Shown: positions 46,215-57,300 of the stretch, piece by piece
Layout: every line of letters begins with the position of its first letter
Position numbering within the stretch: position 1 is the stretch's first letter
Source of the DNA: Eublepharis macularius
Lineage: Eukaryota; Chordata; Lepidosauria; Squamata; Eublepharidae
Direction: 5' to 3'
Assembly: GCF_028583425.1 (NCBI RefSeq)
Contig: NC_072798.1
Coordinates: 12,464,501-12,528,500, forward strand
Length of the DNA stretch: 64,000 nucleotides
Notes under the pieces: model-generated
Seen by the model: only the letters and a program-made list of their open reading frames with translations
The model's database searches: none
Told to the model about the DNA's origin: nothing
Program-made: the position numbers and the translations under genes

Positions 46215-47075
46215 GCATCAGGTTCCAAAGGGTGCAGCATATGAGAGTCCCTTTCAAGTAATTTGTCAGCTTTTGATAATCCAGTATATGGTAAGCCCTG
46301 CTGGGTGGTTCAGAACAATTAAAAAGAGAGACTGACGGCTGGAGCGCGCAGACGTCTCGGGTTGTTCCCCCAGGAATAAAGGAGAGTCCTTAACAGCCTT
46401 CTCAGACTTGCGGAGATGAACTGACAAGCGCCTCTAAAGAAGGCATTCACTTTGCTGGCAGACGACATTGCAAAGACCCCATTGCTTCAGACTAGGTTCC
46501 TAAGAAGGATCCGTCCCCTAATGAAATGGGGCGAATCGCACAATAGAGCGCAGTGCTTTGACATGATCCCAATCTCATTGCATTTGGCACGGCCTTCAGA
46601 AGAAATACTTGGCAAGTAAAAAATGCTTACGAACCCACATTGCAGCAACTCCGCCTCATCCAGCTGTTGGAAACCCGGCCCGAGCCATGCAACGCTGGTG
46701 AATCTGTTTCCTTGTTTGGGTCCACGGTGCAGATACACGGGCACCCGCCACCTTCCAAAGTTCAAATGATGACCCGTGGGGGTGAAGGGGGGGATTTCAT
46801 GGATGAAGGTCCATAAAACATACATAGGGAGGAATTCACCAAGTGCTGGGGCAAAATGGCTTCCCTTCATTTCTTTCTGTCATACAAAAGTAGTAGTATT
46901 GAAATGAATGGCAGTTGCACAGGCGCAGTGCTATGGCGGATCACGTTCTTCGGTTGTGCTGTTCCTAGAATGGCTTAATGATTTCGTTGTCTTTGTTTTC
47001 ATGTTGGGAAAAAAAATACACACACCTCTCTTCCCTCTCATGTGCCAAATCTCTTAACTAGAACTGTTTCTTAAA

Positions 47076-47160
47076 ATGCAATGTGTTTACCTAGAATGTA
47101 TTTTAACTATTTTTGTATAGTATAAACTAAACATAACACGTTTTGTACATTGTGCTCTCT
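47076..47160 (+). promoter_or_regulatory. KRAS: Conserved distal KRAS 3' UTR block
   Basis: GTATTTTAACTATTTTTGTA followed by TAGTATAAACTAAACATAAC and TTTTGTACATTGTGCTCTC closely matches what I recall of the distal human KRAS 3' UTR. Such retention from reptile to mammal suggests RNA-level function (binding proteins, microRNAs or stability). The claim rests on memory, not alignment. Confidence 0.7.
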
Positions 47161-47381
47161 TGGGGTTTTTTTTTTCACGGCGGGGGGGGGGGGGGAGAAG
47201 CTGAATATATGCAATGTAATTTGGGTGATTTTCTTTCCCCCCCTTGCTTCAGTTAACGTGACCTCAGAATGTTGGTCACATTAAATTTTTTAAAAAATGA
47301 CCACTGTTCTCGTTAGCAGCACCTGCTGTGAAGTGAAATGAAAAACGTTGATTTGTCACAAATATTGCTTCTGTTGTGATT

Positions 47382-47387
47382 AATAAA
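47382..47387 (+). terminator. KRAS: KRAS distal poly(A) signal
   Basis: AATAAA lies in TGATTAATAAAAAAATGTG, followed within 20-30 bases by TG-rich sequence (TGTGTTTCTGTTG). It is downstream of the conserved block, as in mammals. Confidence 0.75.
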
Positions 47388-47579
47388 AAAATGTGTTTCT
47401 GTTGTTCGGCTGTGATTTTGAGAGAGGTTTCTCCTACATCCTGCTCTGTTCTGTGGATTCTTCAAGGCACCTCCCTGCTCGGCACGTCACCGGTGCATCT
47501 TACAGAAGGGTTTGTAAGAGTATTATTTTTGAAATTACGGGCTAATTTACTCTCCCCCCCCCGCCCAAATTAAAATTTG

Positions 47580-47935
47580 AGGTGCATCAGATGGCTAGAT
47601 GGCCACCTGACAGCAATGCTGATTCTGTGAACTTCGGCAGATCAGGAGAGGGAGGGCAGGAAGGGTTGCATCAGTGCTTAGTTCTTGTGGCTCCTTCTTA
47701 CATAGCCGGGTACGGCCAATCACCACTTTGGGGTCAGGAAGCAGTTTTCCCTAGGCCGGTTTTGCTAAGGATCCTGACAGCGTTTTTCCATCTTCTGGCC
47801 ATGGAGAAAGTGTCACTGGGTGTGTGTGGGGGAAGGGGAGGTAGTCGTGAATTTCCTGCATTGTGCCCGGGGTTGGACTAGATGACCCTGGAGGTCCCTT
47901 CGAACTCTATGATTTCATTCTTATAGCTAAAAATG
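47580..47935 (+). mobile_element. CR1 LINE 3' end (copy 1)
   Basis: GGGGTTGGACTAGATGACCC and GGTCCCTTCGAACTCTATGA are the hallmark end of CR1 elements. The upstream part (GGTGCATCAGATGGCTAGATGG, CAGTGCTTAGTTCTTGTGG) is shared with the copy at 49307. Confidence 0.85.
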
Positions 47936-48425
47936 TTTTAAATAAGTGAGAATAAGAATTTCCTGCCCTCGTGAGAGCCTAACCACTGTTTCTGCAAGAG
48001 CCACTGAACAAAAGCGTGCAGGTTGCTTTGAGAACAGCAGACAACGCTACAACTTCCTTTTCCAAGGGCGATTCCGCATGGGGAGCAGTAGGGCTGATCT
48101 CATCACTCCGGATACAGACAGCCCACAGAACGACCTGACCTGACAAGAGGCCGACTGGAAGGTGGGCGAAGGCCAGAGCAAAACAGAGGCTCAACCGGCT
48201 GCCTCTTCTGTGGGTAGTTGCTTTGAGTTCACCGGCACTTTTTGTTTATTCGAATATACGTATGTGCCTTTGTCCACCATAATTAGCACTTAAGTGGAAA
48301 ATGGAGGGGGATCATAGCAGTTCAGGTTTGCAACTGCTTACCCTCTCCTCTCCACGAGGATGGTTCTGTAAAGTTTTTAAATAACTAAAATGCCCCCATA
48401 TACACTGAAGTGTCATAAGGCAGCA

Positions 48426-48664
48426 GAGCCAGTTTGGTGTAGTGGTTAAGAGCGGCAGGACTCTAATCTGGAGAGCCGGATTTGATTCCCCACTCCTCCA
48501 TGTGAAGCCAGCTGGGTGACCTTGGGCTAGTCACGGTTCTCTGGAGCCCTCTCAGCCCCACCCACCTCACAGGGTGTTTTGTTGTGGGCATGATAATGGC
48601 ATACTTTGTAAACCACTCTGAGTGGGCATTAAATTGTTCTGAAGGGCGGTAGATAAATCAAACA
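48426..48664 (+). mobile_element. tRNA-headed SINE
   Basis: AGAGCCAGTTTGGTGTAGTGG, GGATTTGATTCCCCACTCC, GACCTTGGGCTAGTCACGG and TTCTGAAGGGCGGTAGATAA are in order. It is nearly the same as the copy at 24811. Confidence 0.9.
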
Positions 48665-48711
48665 TATCTGTCTGATTTGATGCTAAGTACCCATGTCAAT
48701 GTGCTCAAATC

Positions 48712-48717
48712 TTTATT
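48712..48717 (-). terminator. ETFRF1: Candidate ETFRF1 poly(A) signal
   Basis: TTTATT on the plus strand is AATAAA on the ETFRF1 strand, about 0.9 kb past its stop. A second candidate lies near 49533. Which is used cannot be told from sequence alone. Confidence 0.3.
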
Positions 48718-49306
48718 TCTGAAAAGAATAATCATTTTTACAAAATGAAGATCGCAAGTAGCAGTAGGCATATCTCAGTTATGGCATTCAAGTCTGTTTG
48801 GCACAAAATTTCCAGTTCCTTTAATATCACCCATACCCTGCTTGTAGTTCATCCCTTTCCAGAGTCTCTCTTCCTTCACTGACTGCCAAAGTTCAAACAT
48901 CAACCTCACCCTCCTTTTTAACAGGGTGTTTTTCTTTGCCATGCTAATCTAGTATATAGATTTTACAACAACAGATGCCTTTTGGAGGAATAGAAAGGTT
49001 CCTAAGAAATGACTGCACACGGGCTGCGCTGGGCTTCACTTTTAACCTCCATTAAGCTGGGATACATAGAGAATCTCAGATAGACTACCTATCGCACAAA
49101 TGCAGGCATGTGGCTTAAATGGAGTTAATTCTCCCTGTCACACAAAGTAGGACTCTAAACCAGAATTTAGTCTCCCAGGATTTCAAGCCTGGATTAACTA
49201 CAATTAACCTGCACATTTATATTTGTACATCAGAGGTAAGAGAGTTTACTTTCTGATTTTCCAGTTACGAGTATGTGTGGACCCAGCAATAAGCTGGGTT
49301 CATGCA

Positions 49307-49515
49307 TGGCAATGCTGGTTCTGTGAACCTTGGCAGATCACAAGGAGGAGGGCAGGAAGTTACACCAGTGCTTAGTTCTTGTGGCCTTTTCTTACACGCT
49401 CGGGGTAATGCCAATCGCCACATTGGCATCAGGAAGTAATTTTCCCCAGGTCAGTTTGGCCAGGGATCCTAGAGGTTGGACTGGAGGTCCCTTCCAACTC
49501 TATGTTTCTGTGATC
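49307..49515 (+). mobile_element. CR1 LINE 3' end (copy 2, internally deleted)
   Basis: GCAATGCTGGTTCTGTGAAC and CAGTGCTTAGTTCTTGTGGCC match copy 1. The segment between GGGATCCTA and GAGGTTGGACTGGAGG is shortened. It ends CCCTTCCAACTCTATG. It lies just past the ETFRF1 stop and may be in its 3' UTR in antisense. Confidence 0.8.
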
Positions 49516-49599
49516 CTGCCGTAATGCTATTTTTTTATTGTAGATCAATCCCTTGCCGTTTGCTTACACCTTTGCCAACTCCCACAACAGCACTGCGGA

Positions 49600-49944
49600 T
49601 CACTTATCATCGTCCTCATAGTAACGCTGTTTGAGAGCTCGGTATTTCCGCAGGTAGTATAAAGCTTCCAGCTCTTTGATGACAAACTCCCCTCGAGCGA
49701 TGAGCTCTTTAATTTTTTCTGGGTCTCGGACATCCTTGTTTTTCACAAAAGCTGCCTTCAGCCGGGTTCGAAAGTAGTCCGCTCCTTTCGGATACTCCTT
49801 TCCGAGATACAGCAACTGGAAAACACACACAAAGCATCGGACGTTACAGGCGTCCAGTAAGTTTCGTTTGTATCCCGTCCGTTACTACTTAGAACTTACA
49901 TTTTTGTAAAGAGTCAATACTTCGTATCTTAAGGGATTGGCCAT
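49600..49944 (-). CDS. ETFRF1: ETFRF1 (LYRM5), electron-transfer-flavoprotein regulatory factor
   Basis: A small mitochondrial LYR-family protein that in mammals binds the electron-transfer flavoprotein and removes its FAD. Two coding exons on the minus strand: 49944-49900 ([15 protein letters not shown]) and 49815-49600, bounded by donor GTAAGT and acceptor TTTTCCAG. The join gives 86 residues, LTLYKN then [15 protein letters not shown], with [19 protein letters not shown] and [14 protein letters not shown] at the end; human is about 90. The LYR-type motif appears as LYK at 12-14. The start ATG (49942-49944) has A at -3 and G at +4. Another ATG 13 nt upstream (49957) is out of frame. It converges on KRAS and diverges from DNAI7, the same neighbours I recall in mammals. 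Confidence 0.95.
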
Positions 49945-50014
49945 AATTCACGAGCATATCCTCTGCACTGGCATTTACCTGAAGAACAATCATTTTAACA
50001 TTAGCCGTAAAGCA

Positions 50015-50256
50015 TCAGGTTCTTGAAAGCTTATGCTACAATAAAGCTGGTTAGTCTTAAAGGTGTTACTGGCCTCTACTATTTTGCGACTACAGACTAG
50101 CACGGCTAACTCCTCTGGATCCATGCAAAAACCAGCTGGTTCAGAGAGTGGAATTTATGGCGTTATATCCCGTTGAGGTCCCCCTCCAATTCCGGCCCGC
50201 CCCAAGCTCCCCCCTCCAATCTCCAAGAGTTTCCAAACCCAAAGTTGGCAACCCTA
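50015..50256. mobile_element. Repeat fragment plus GGTTGCCA-type MITE in the ETFRF1 intron
   Basis: 50015-50122 is the GAAAGCTTATGCTACAATAAAG..GACTACAGACTAGCACGGC repeat. 50130-50256 is a hAT MITE fragment ending AAAGTTGGCAACCCTAGG. Confidence 0.7.
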
Positions 50257-50451
50257 GGACTCAGTTGGCAACTTTGCTTCTGCATCCTCCCTTACCTCTA
50301 TAAAAGCAGGCAGAAAATAGCCAGGGAAACAATGAGAATAACTTATACTAGCTCCACCGCCTACACTCTCCAGCGCATCTGGAGGTTGGCAACCCTCCAG
50401 CCACTTTTGTACCTTTTCAGTCCTTAAACCATCAGCAGCTTCAAAACCTAC

Positions 50452-50640
50452 CCAGACGTTTGAGGAAGTGGATGAGTAGTGCGCTTGCGCACGATGAAGA
50501 GGGCGGTAGCTGTTTCTCAGCCTTAGTGCAGCTGCGCAGAATTACGGGGTTATTGGAGCGGTCAATCGCTCGGCCGTTGGGAGGCCCGGGTATTAGAGAG
50601 GCTACTGCGCCTGCGTAGAATGCGAAGCCACGTGAGATGG
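50452..50640 (-). other. ETFRF1: Likely ETFRF1 5' non-coding exon
   Basis: On the minus strand CGTCTGG|GTAGGT is a usable donor at 50451/50452, downstream of GC-rich, CpG-containing sequence. The acceptor before the coding exon could be TTCTTCAG (after 49980) or GTGCAG closer in. The boundaries are inferred. Confidence 0.45.
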
Positions 50641-50776
50641 GACGGCGTGTACGTCACAGAGGTAAGCAAATAGTGGTAGGGACTATTTTCGCTTCCGGAT
50701 TCTGTTAGGCGATCTCCATTAGAGGGGCAAGAAGGAACGGGGGAAGCGGTGGGGAGCCTCTCCGTTCCCTTCCAAA

Positions 50777-50958
50777 GGACGCTACTATAAAATAATTAAA
50801 TTTAAATAAAATAATAAAAAATAAAATAATGAAAAGTAAAATAAAAATTATAAAATTAAATGATTTAAACAATGAAAAATTAAAATAAAATCATAAAGAA
50901 TAAAAAAATATTTTAAAGTAAAAGCAATAGAAATAATTTAAAATAAAATAATAAAAAC
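50777..50958. repeat. A/T-only low-complexity island inside the divergent promoter
   Basis: Irregular repeats of AAATAAAATAAT with almost no G or C across about 180 bp, between CpG-containing segments. It looks like an expanded A-rich retroposon tail, but no retroposon body is attached. Confidence 0.85.
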
Positions 50959-51145
50959 GGACTCGGTTCAACTCCAAATCCTCAGGGCTCTCGGTTGCTT
51001 ACCCACTCAGAGTATTCCTTTCAATTTGGAACCGGACGTGGAGATACATTTTAATCCTGCAGCTGCCCCTTTAGAGCCAATGTTTCGGTGACGAAATCCC
51101 AAGGAGAGTTCTGCCATGCACTGCGCCTGCGTAGCGGCGGAGCTG

Positions 51146-51159
51146 GTTGTCCTGGAAAC
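51146..51159 (+). promoter_or_regulatory. DNAI7: X-box-like RFX site of DNAI7
   Basis: GTTGTCCTGGAAAC lies 67 bp upstream of the DNAI7 ATG. It matches the imperfect palindrome GTTGCCATGGCAAC at 11 of 14 positions. RFX2/RFX3 drive motile-cilia genes through such sites at this distance, which suits an axonemal dynein gene. Confidence 0.6.
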
Positions 51160-51225
51160 CAGGGGCGGGAGGTGTAAACAACTTTCCAGCTGAGTTTGCC
51201 TGGGAAGCTTGGAGGAAGCGGCAAA

Positions 51226-51228
51226 ATG
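51226..51228 (+). CDS. DNAI7: DNAI7 exon 1 (coding part is the ATG only)
   Basis: GCGGCAAAATG|GTGAGA: the start codon abuts the donor. The 5' UTR extends left by perhaps 100 bases. A at -3 gives a good initiation context, and G at +4 comes from exon 2. Confidence 0.8.
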
Positions 51229-54200
51229 GTGAGAAGGGAAGAAGGCCAAAGTTCTTTTTAGGGGGGGAGGGATTAGCCTAAATCTCTGCATGCAAATAGA
51301 TATTAACTTCATGCCAGCTTCCATTCATATAACCTCTGCTGTCCTCAAACGCTTTTACAAAACCCACAGCATAATATTCCTGATGTGTTTTATAATTTTA
51401 TTTTCTCTGAAATATGCAAATGTATCCCACATTTTTTGCATTCAGTTAATTATTTCTTCATGTAAGGATGGGGGATAATTTAAGGATAATTAATCTAGGG
51501 ATTAATTTAGGGATAATTAACTAACAGTTTAGGGATCACGAATTAACCAATAATTAATGAATGCACTGTTTTATGCTCTTGAAAAGGAAGAAAAATTTAA
51601 ATTCAAGTCCATCAATCTATATTAGGCTCTGGAGGTGGAACCTGGCCGTTAGTGAGGCATTGAGTTGCCAACCCCCAGGAGGGATTTGAAGCTCTCCTGG
51701 AATTAAAATTAATCTCTAGAATACAGAAATGAGTTCCCCTGGAGAAGATGGCTAATTTGGAGGGTGGATTCTATGGCATTATACTCCACTCAGGTCCCTC
51801 TCCTCCTCAAACCCTGCCCTCTCCAGGCTCCACCCCTCAAATCTCCAGGATTTCCCAACCTGGAGATGGCAACCCTACACTGGGGCATGTTAACAGTGGC
51901 TGGGATGGAAATAGGGTTGCCAGTCTCCAGGTGATAGCTGGAGATCTCCTGGAATTACAACTGATGTCCAGGCAACAGAGATCAGTTCCCCTGGAAAAAA
52001 TGGCTGTTTTGGAGGGTGAACTCTATGGAATTATACCTCAATACCCCTCCCCAAACTCCACCCTCTTCTGGCTCCACCCCCAAAATCTCCAGGAATTTCC
52101 CAACCTGGACCTGGCAACCCTAGATGAAAAGGGCTTTGGAGCCTAACTAACATGAAGGCATAGCTGATTGCAGAAACTCCCAAGCTGATAAGATAATAGA
52201 CTGCCCTGGAAGAACAGATTCCCCCATTCTGAGATTTTAATGCTCACACTGGAAAACCTGAGAAGCTCTGAAAATCATCTCACATCCTGAGATTTAGAAT
52301 TTCTAGCAGTTAGATATATACGGTCTTATATTATATGATATTCTTCTTACTGAACATCAGTAGAAAGGATGCAATTTTTGTTTTCGTTAAACTGCCCAGG
52401 ATCTGTGCAAAGCCCAAAGGGGGCTGCTGTACCTTTAACATCTGCAGATCAGGCAGAAATTCAACAGATGATGCTGATACTTCCCTGCATCTGCTTTGTT
52501 TCCTGTGAAAGATGCCCACACCTTCCACTTCAGTCGTTTTTCTGGTCCCCGTCCCATTTAGAAGCCTTTTCCCAATGTCATCCAAGGAAAGACAGCAAAA
52601 CCCCATCTGCAAACACCGCTCTTTCTGTGAACTTTTTTGGCTTATAACTTTGGTGTCTCAGATCTTGGTGGTGGCGTCTGAAATAATTTCTAACTTTGAC
52701 TTAATTTTATTCTGACTATTGCATTTCCTGACCTTTTTCTGTTCTTTTTCCTTGCAACATTTAGGGTCCAAAGAAAAAGGTATGTAGGTAGACTTGTAGT
52801 CTGACAGAGACAATTCGCTATAGATTAACTGTATTTATTGTACTTAAGGTTTTTGATGATAATTTCAGGTGAGTAGCCATGTTGGTCTGTAGTAGAAGAG
52901 CAAGATTCAGATCCAGTAGCTTAGTTTTAAATGAACAAATCCTTCGGTCTAGGAATCCAGAACTGCCTCAGACGAAGTTTCCCTCTGAGCTTCTTATTAC
53001 ACCATCCTGACTCCACATACACATCCTATGAGAGCAAAACACGTGACCTGCCTGACTTTATGGGACCCCAGAACTTTGTCTCCTCGCCTTCTCCCAGTGG
53101 GGAGAAGACCTGATCCTGACTGTAGTTTGTATTTTATAAGGTCTACCAATCTAATGGCATATTAGAAAGTTTAATTTTAAATAACTGTATTATAAAGGGA
53201 ATGCAAGACTTGTAGCTGTAGTTGTAGTGTGTGTTTTTTATATGTTGTTCCTTCCCTTTCCCCTTGTTTTCCCTTTTTCCCTTTTGTAGTTTTTTGAGTT
53301 TAGTAATTAAAAAAAAAAATCTATTAAAAAAATTACTACTACTACTACTACAACATTCAATTTATCTACCGCCCTTCAGGACAAATTAACACCCACTCAG
53401 AGTGGTTTACAAAATGTGTTATTATTTTTCTCACAACAATCACCCCGTGAGGTGGGTGGGGCTGAGAGAGCTCTGAAAGAGCTGTGACTGACCCAAGGTC
53501 ACCCAGCTGGCTTCAGGCGGAGGAGTGGGGAATCAAACCCAGCTCTCCAGATTAGAGTCCCGCCACTCTTAACCACTATACCAAACTGCCTCCCCACAAG
53601 TACACAGAAAAGCAACCAAAACTATCAAAACGTTGGGTTATCCTTTCTATCTATAAAAGAAAGCCAGAGTTTGAGGATTTAGAAAACATGTCCGAGGTGG
53701 GGGGGAGATACATCGCAGAGATTTATAAATTTATGCCATGTGCGGAGGAGGGAGGGGAGAGAGAGAATGAGAGGGAACGAGAACTTTTTCTTTCACCATA
53801 CCAGAGTTTGGGATTGCCCTATGAAATGACAAGGTATTGAAATAATACTTATATCCCGCTGTATCTCACGGCAGCTGACACTCAAGGCACAAACAATGTA
53901 ACAGTTCATCAACAAAGCGAAAACGGAATACAAGATATCTGACTTCTTGCTGGGCACCTGCACCCATATAAAATACTACAGACACATGGATGCCACAAGG
54001 CATTTTATTCACCTTATAACATATGTGAAGAAATGGCATTCCTGTATTATATACATGGGTGTAGTCCTGTTATCCTACACTCATCACCAGGGCAGAGGAT
54101 CATAAAACAGAAGGCGTTTGCATGGTGCCATTTAGAATATGTGACTTCTTTTATGCCAGGAAAGATTGATTCAGCCATGGTTAAAATTAACAGTGGTACT

Positions 54201-54343
54201 TTGATGTAAAAAAAAAGTGAGACATAGATGCTGTATTATTGTTTTCTTATGGTTATTTTCTTACATTTTTCAGTTTTGTATAGGATAATGTCATTATGCA
54301 AACATTGGCTTGCAGGAAGATAAATACATTAAGCTCTGGTTAT

Positions 54344-54398
<55 letters not shown>

Positions 54399-57300
54399 AA
54401 ATGTAATCTAAATACATTTCCATTTTTAATTTATAACTTGTCTTCAGTCTGCCAAAAGCAGCGGCAAATCGAAACCCAGCAAAGCTGAACGGCTGAGGAT
54501 GCAGAGAGAGGAGGAGGAGAGAAGGCTCTTTGAGGAACGTAAGGTGCATTTCATGTCATCATCAATTAGTAGAAGGAATCCTGTCCCTTGGACTGTGATC
54601 ATCTTACTGGGGGTGGGGAGGGGAATCCTACCACTTTGCTCAGCTAAGCACGGTGCCTTCCTCTAGTGAACGCACACACAAAAACTCATGAAGGTGCTGT
54701 ATGCTGAGTCAGTCCATCGGTCCATCAAGGTCAGTATTGTCTACTCTGACAGGCAGCAGCTCTCCAGGGTCACACGTGAAGCTGCCTTATACGGAATCAG
54801 ACCCTTGGTCCATCAAGGTCAGTGTTGTCTACTCTGACTGGCAGCAGCTCTCCAGGGTCACACGTGAAGCTGCCTTATACGGAATCAGACCCTGGGTCCA
54901 TCAGGGTCAGTATTGTCTACTCAGACTGGCAGCAGCTCTCCAGGGTCACACGTGAAGCTGCCTTATACTGAATCATACCCTGGGTCCATCAAGGTCAGTG
55001 TTGTCTACTCTGACCGGCAGCAGCTCTCCAGGGTCACACATGAAGCTGCCTTATACTGAATCAGACCCTTGGTCCATCAAGGTCAGTATTGTCTACTCTG
55101 ACTGGCAGCAGCTCTCCAGGGTCACACATGAAGCTGCCTTATGCTGAATCAGACCCTGGGTCCATCAAGGTCTGTATTGTCTACTCTGACTGGCAGCAGC
55201 TCTCCAGGGTCACACATGAAGCTGCCTTATACTGAATCAGACCCTTGGTCCATCAAGGTCAGTATTGTCTACTCTGACTGGCAGCAGCTCTCCAGGGTCA
55301 CACATGAAGCTGCCTTATACTGAATCAGACCCTGGGTCCATCAAGGTCTGTATTGTCTACTCTGACTGGCAGCAGCTCTCCAGGGTCACACATGAAGCTG
55401 CCTTATGCTGAATCAGACCCTGGGTCCATCAAGGTCAGTATTGTCTACTCTGACTGGCAGCAGCTCTCCAGGGTCACACATGAAGCTGCCTTATACTGAA
55501 TCAGACCCTTGGTCCATCAAGGTCAGTATTGTCTACTCTGACTGGCAGCAGCTCTCCAGGGTCACACATGAAGCTGCCTTATGCTGAATCAGACCCTGGG
55601 TCCATCAAGGTCAGTATTGTCTACTCTGACTGGCAGCAGCTCTCCAGGGTCACACATGAAGCTGCCTTATACTGAATCAGACCCTTGGTCCATCAAGGTC
55701 TGTATTGTCTACTCTGACTGGCAGCAGCTCTCCAGGGTCACACATGAAGCTGCCTTATGCTGAATCAGACCCTTGGTCCATCAAGGTCAGTATTGTCTAC
55801 TCTGACTGGCAGCAGCTCTCCAGGGTCACACATGAAGCTGCCTTATGCTGAATCAGACCCTGGGTCCATCAAGGTCTGTATTGTCTACTCTGACTGGCAG
55901 CAGCTCTCCAAGGTCACAGGCAGAGGCCTTTATTAGTTCATTTTGTATTTATGTTATTTAGTCTGCCTTTTTCACTGAGACTCAAGGTGGATTACATAGT
56001 GTAAGTAAATACTTACACTGGGATATTCAAAAAACATACAACGGTATGGATTACAATTTTTTTTTTAAAAAAAGCCGAAATCCAATACAGAGCTGAAACA
56101 AAACATAAGCAATTTAATATGACATATTAAACAATGCAGAAACTACCCAGTAGGAGCAAACTTACAGCAACTGACAGTATGCAGTAGTGTAGTCTACAGT
56201 CCTGATCTCTTTATCAATGCATCTCTCTGAACCAGTGATGAAGAAAACAGGAAACTGGCTGTCTTAGCCCCTCCATCTGTTGTTTACAGTGGCCATTTCC
56301 ACACTACTCACCTTCAATCAGAAAGCCGCGCAACGTTGCGAACAAAACCTAGAAGATAGTTTTTTCTCATGCGAGTTTTGTGCAATGTCGTACAAAACTC
56401 ATGTGAGAAAATGCTGTCTTCCGGGTTTTGTTCGCAACGTTCTGCGGCGTTCCGATTGAAGGTGAGTAGTGTGGAAATGGCCATAGTGTGGTTTTTTACT
56501 GCAACAGCCGATAGCAGCACCTACATAAATCAGTATGGGGAGGTTGGAGGGGGTTTTTTTGGACTGTTAATTTTGGAGGTTATGCAGCAATGATAATTTT
56601 ATTTATTCATTTGAGTTAATGGTGGCATTCAGTTGCCCATGTTGGTTTAGCTGCTTCATTTCACCACCTCATTGACAATTTTTGCTTTCCCAGAGGAGGC
56701 CCGCTTAAGGGCTGAGAGAGAAGAAGCCGAAAGACGTGAAAGGGAACGGATTGAAAGAGAGAAGACGGAACGATTGGAGGCCAAAGTGAGTTCACGCACA
56801 CCTCACAAACACTTGGTGAAAGCTTTGTCCACCTGGTTACTGAACTTCTCTAACCTAGATACCTGCTGATTAAGAGAATGCCATTGGCATCTTATTTATT
56901 TCCATACCTGCAACCAGGGCTTTTTTTCAGCAGGAACGTGGGGGGGACGGAGTTCCAGAACCTCTTGAAAATGGTCACATGGCTGGTGGCCCCGCCCCCT
57001 GATCTCCAGACAGAGGGGAGCTTAGATTGCTCTCTGCTCCGTACAACACAGAGGACAATCTCAACTCCCCTCTGTCTGGAGATCGGGGGCGGGGGGGGGG
57101 CACCAGCCATGTGACCATTTTCTCTGAGGGCAACCCACTGAGTTCCACCACCTCTTTTCCCAGAAAAAAAGCCCTGCCTGCAACAGATTGGGTTTTTTTG
57201 GCAAAATAGTTACTTGTCCGTTAATTTTGACCAACCAAGCAGGCAGGAGACTGCAGCACAAATGGCATTTTAATCTTGCTGTTAAGTGTTCAGAATAAAG

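Larger units (their letters stand above)
42570..47405 (+). other. KRAS: KRAS 3' UTR
   Basis: The non-coding sequence begins with segments I recognise from mammalian KRAS 3' UTRs (for example TTTTGTACCATTACACTAAA near 42623 and GCCTGTGAAAAA near 42793). It ends with another conserved block at 47076-47160. Possible proximal poly(A) signals AATAAA occur at 43891, 44175, 45895 and 46375. The likely distal signal is at 47382-47387. Inside are two 5S-headed SINEs in opposite orientation, a (TC)n(AC)n tract and an 18-bp perfect hairpin. Confidence 0.85.
50460..51225. promoter_or_regulatory. Divergent ETFRF1 / DNAI7 promoter region
   Basis: The two genes face away from each other across this segment. 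It contains TGCGCTTGCGCAC near 50480-50492 (NRF1-like palindrome, fitting a mitochondrial gene), ACTGCGCCTGCGTAG repeats near 50605 and 51119, a CRE-like TACGTCAC near 50650, and an RFX-like X-box at 51146. An A/T-only block (50777-50958) separates the two GC-richer promoter halves. Confidence 0.7.

Noticed and set aside
54701-55763. Repeated open frames (GSSSPGSHMKLPYTESD type) as a repetitive protein
   Set aside because: They are accidental frames through the 88-bp minisatellite. The unit is not a multiple of 3, so the frame changes every unit, and the same sequence exists as a non-coding SINE part.
54686-55925. CRISPR-like array
   Set aside because: Units are contiguous 88-bp repeats with no unique spacers, in a vertebrate intron.
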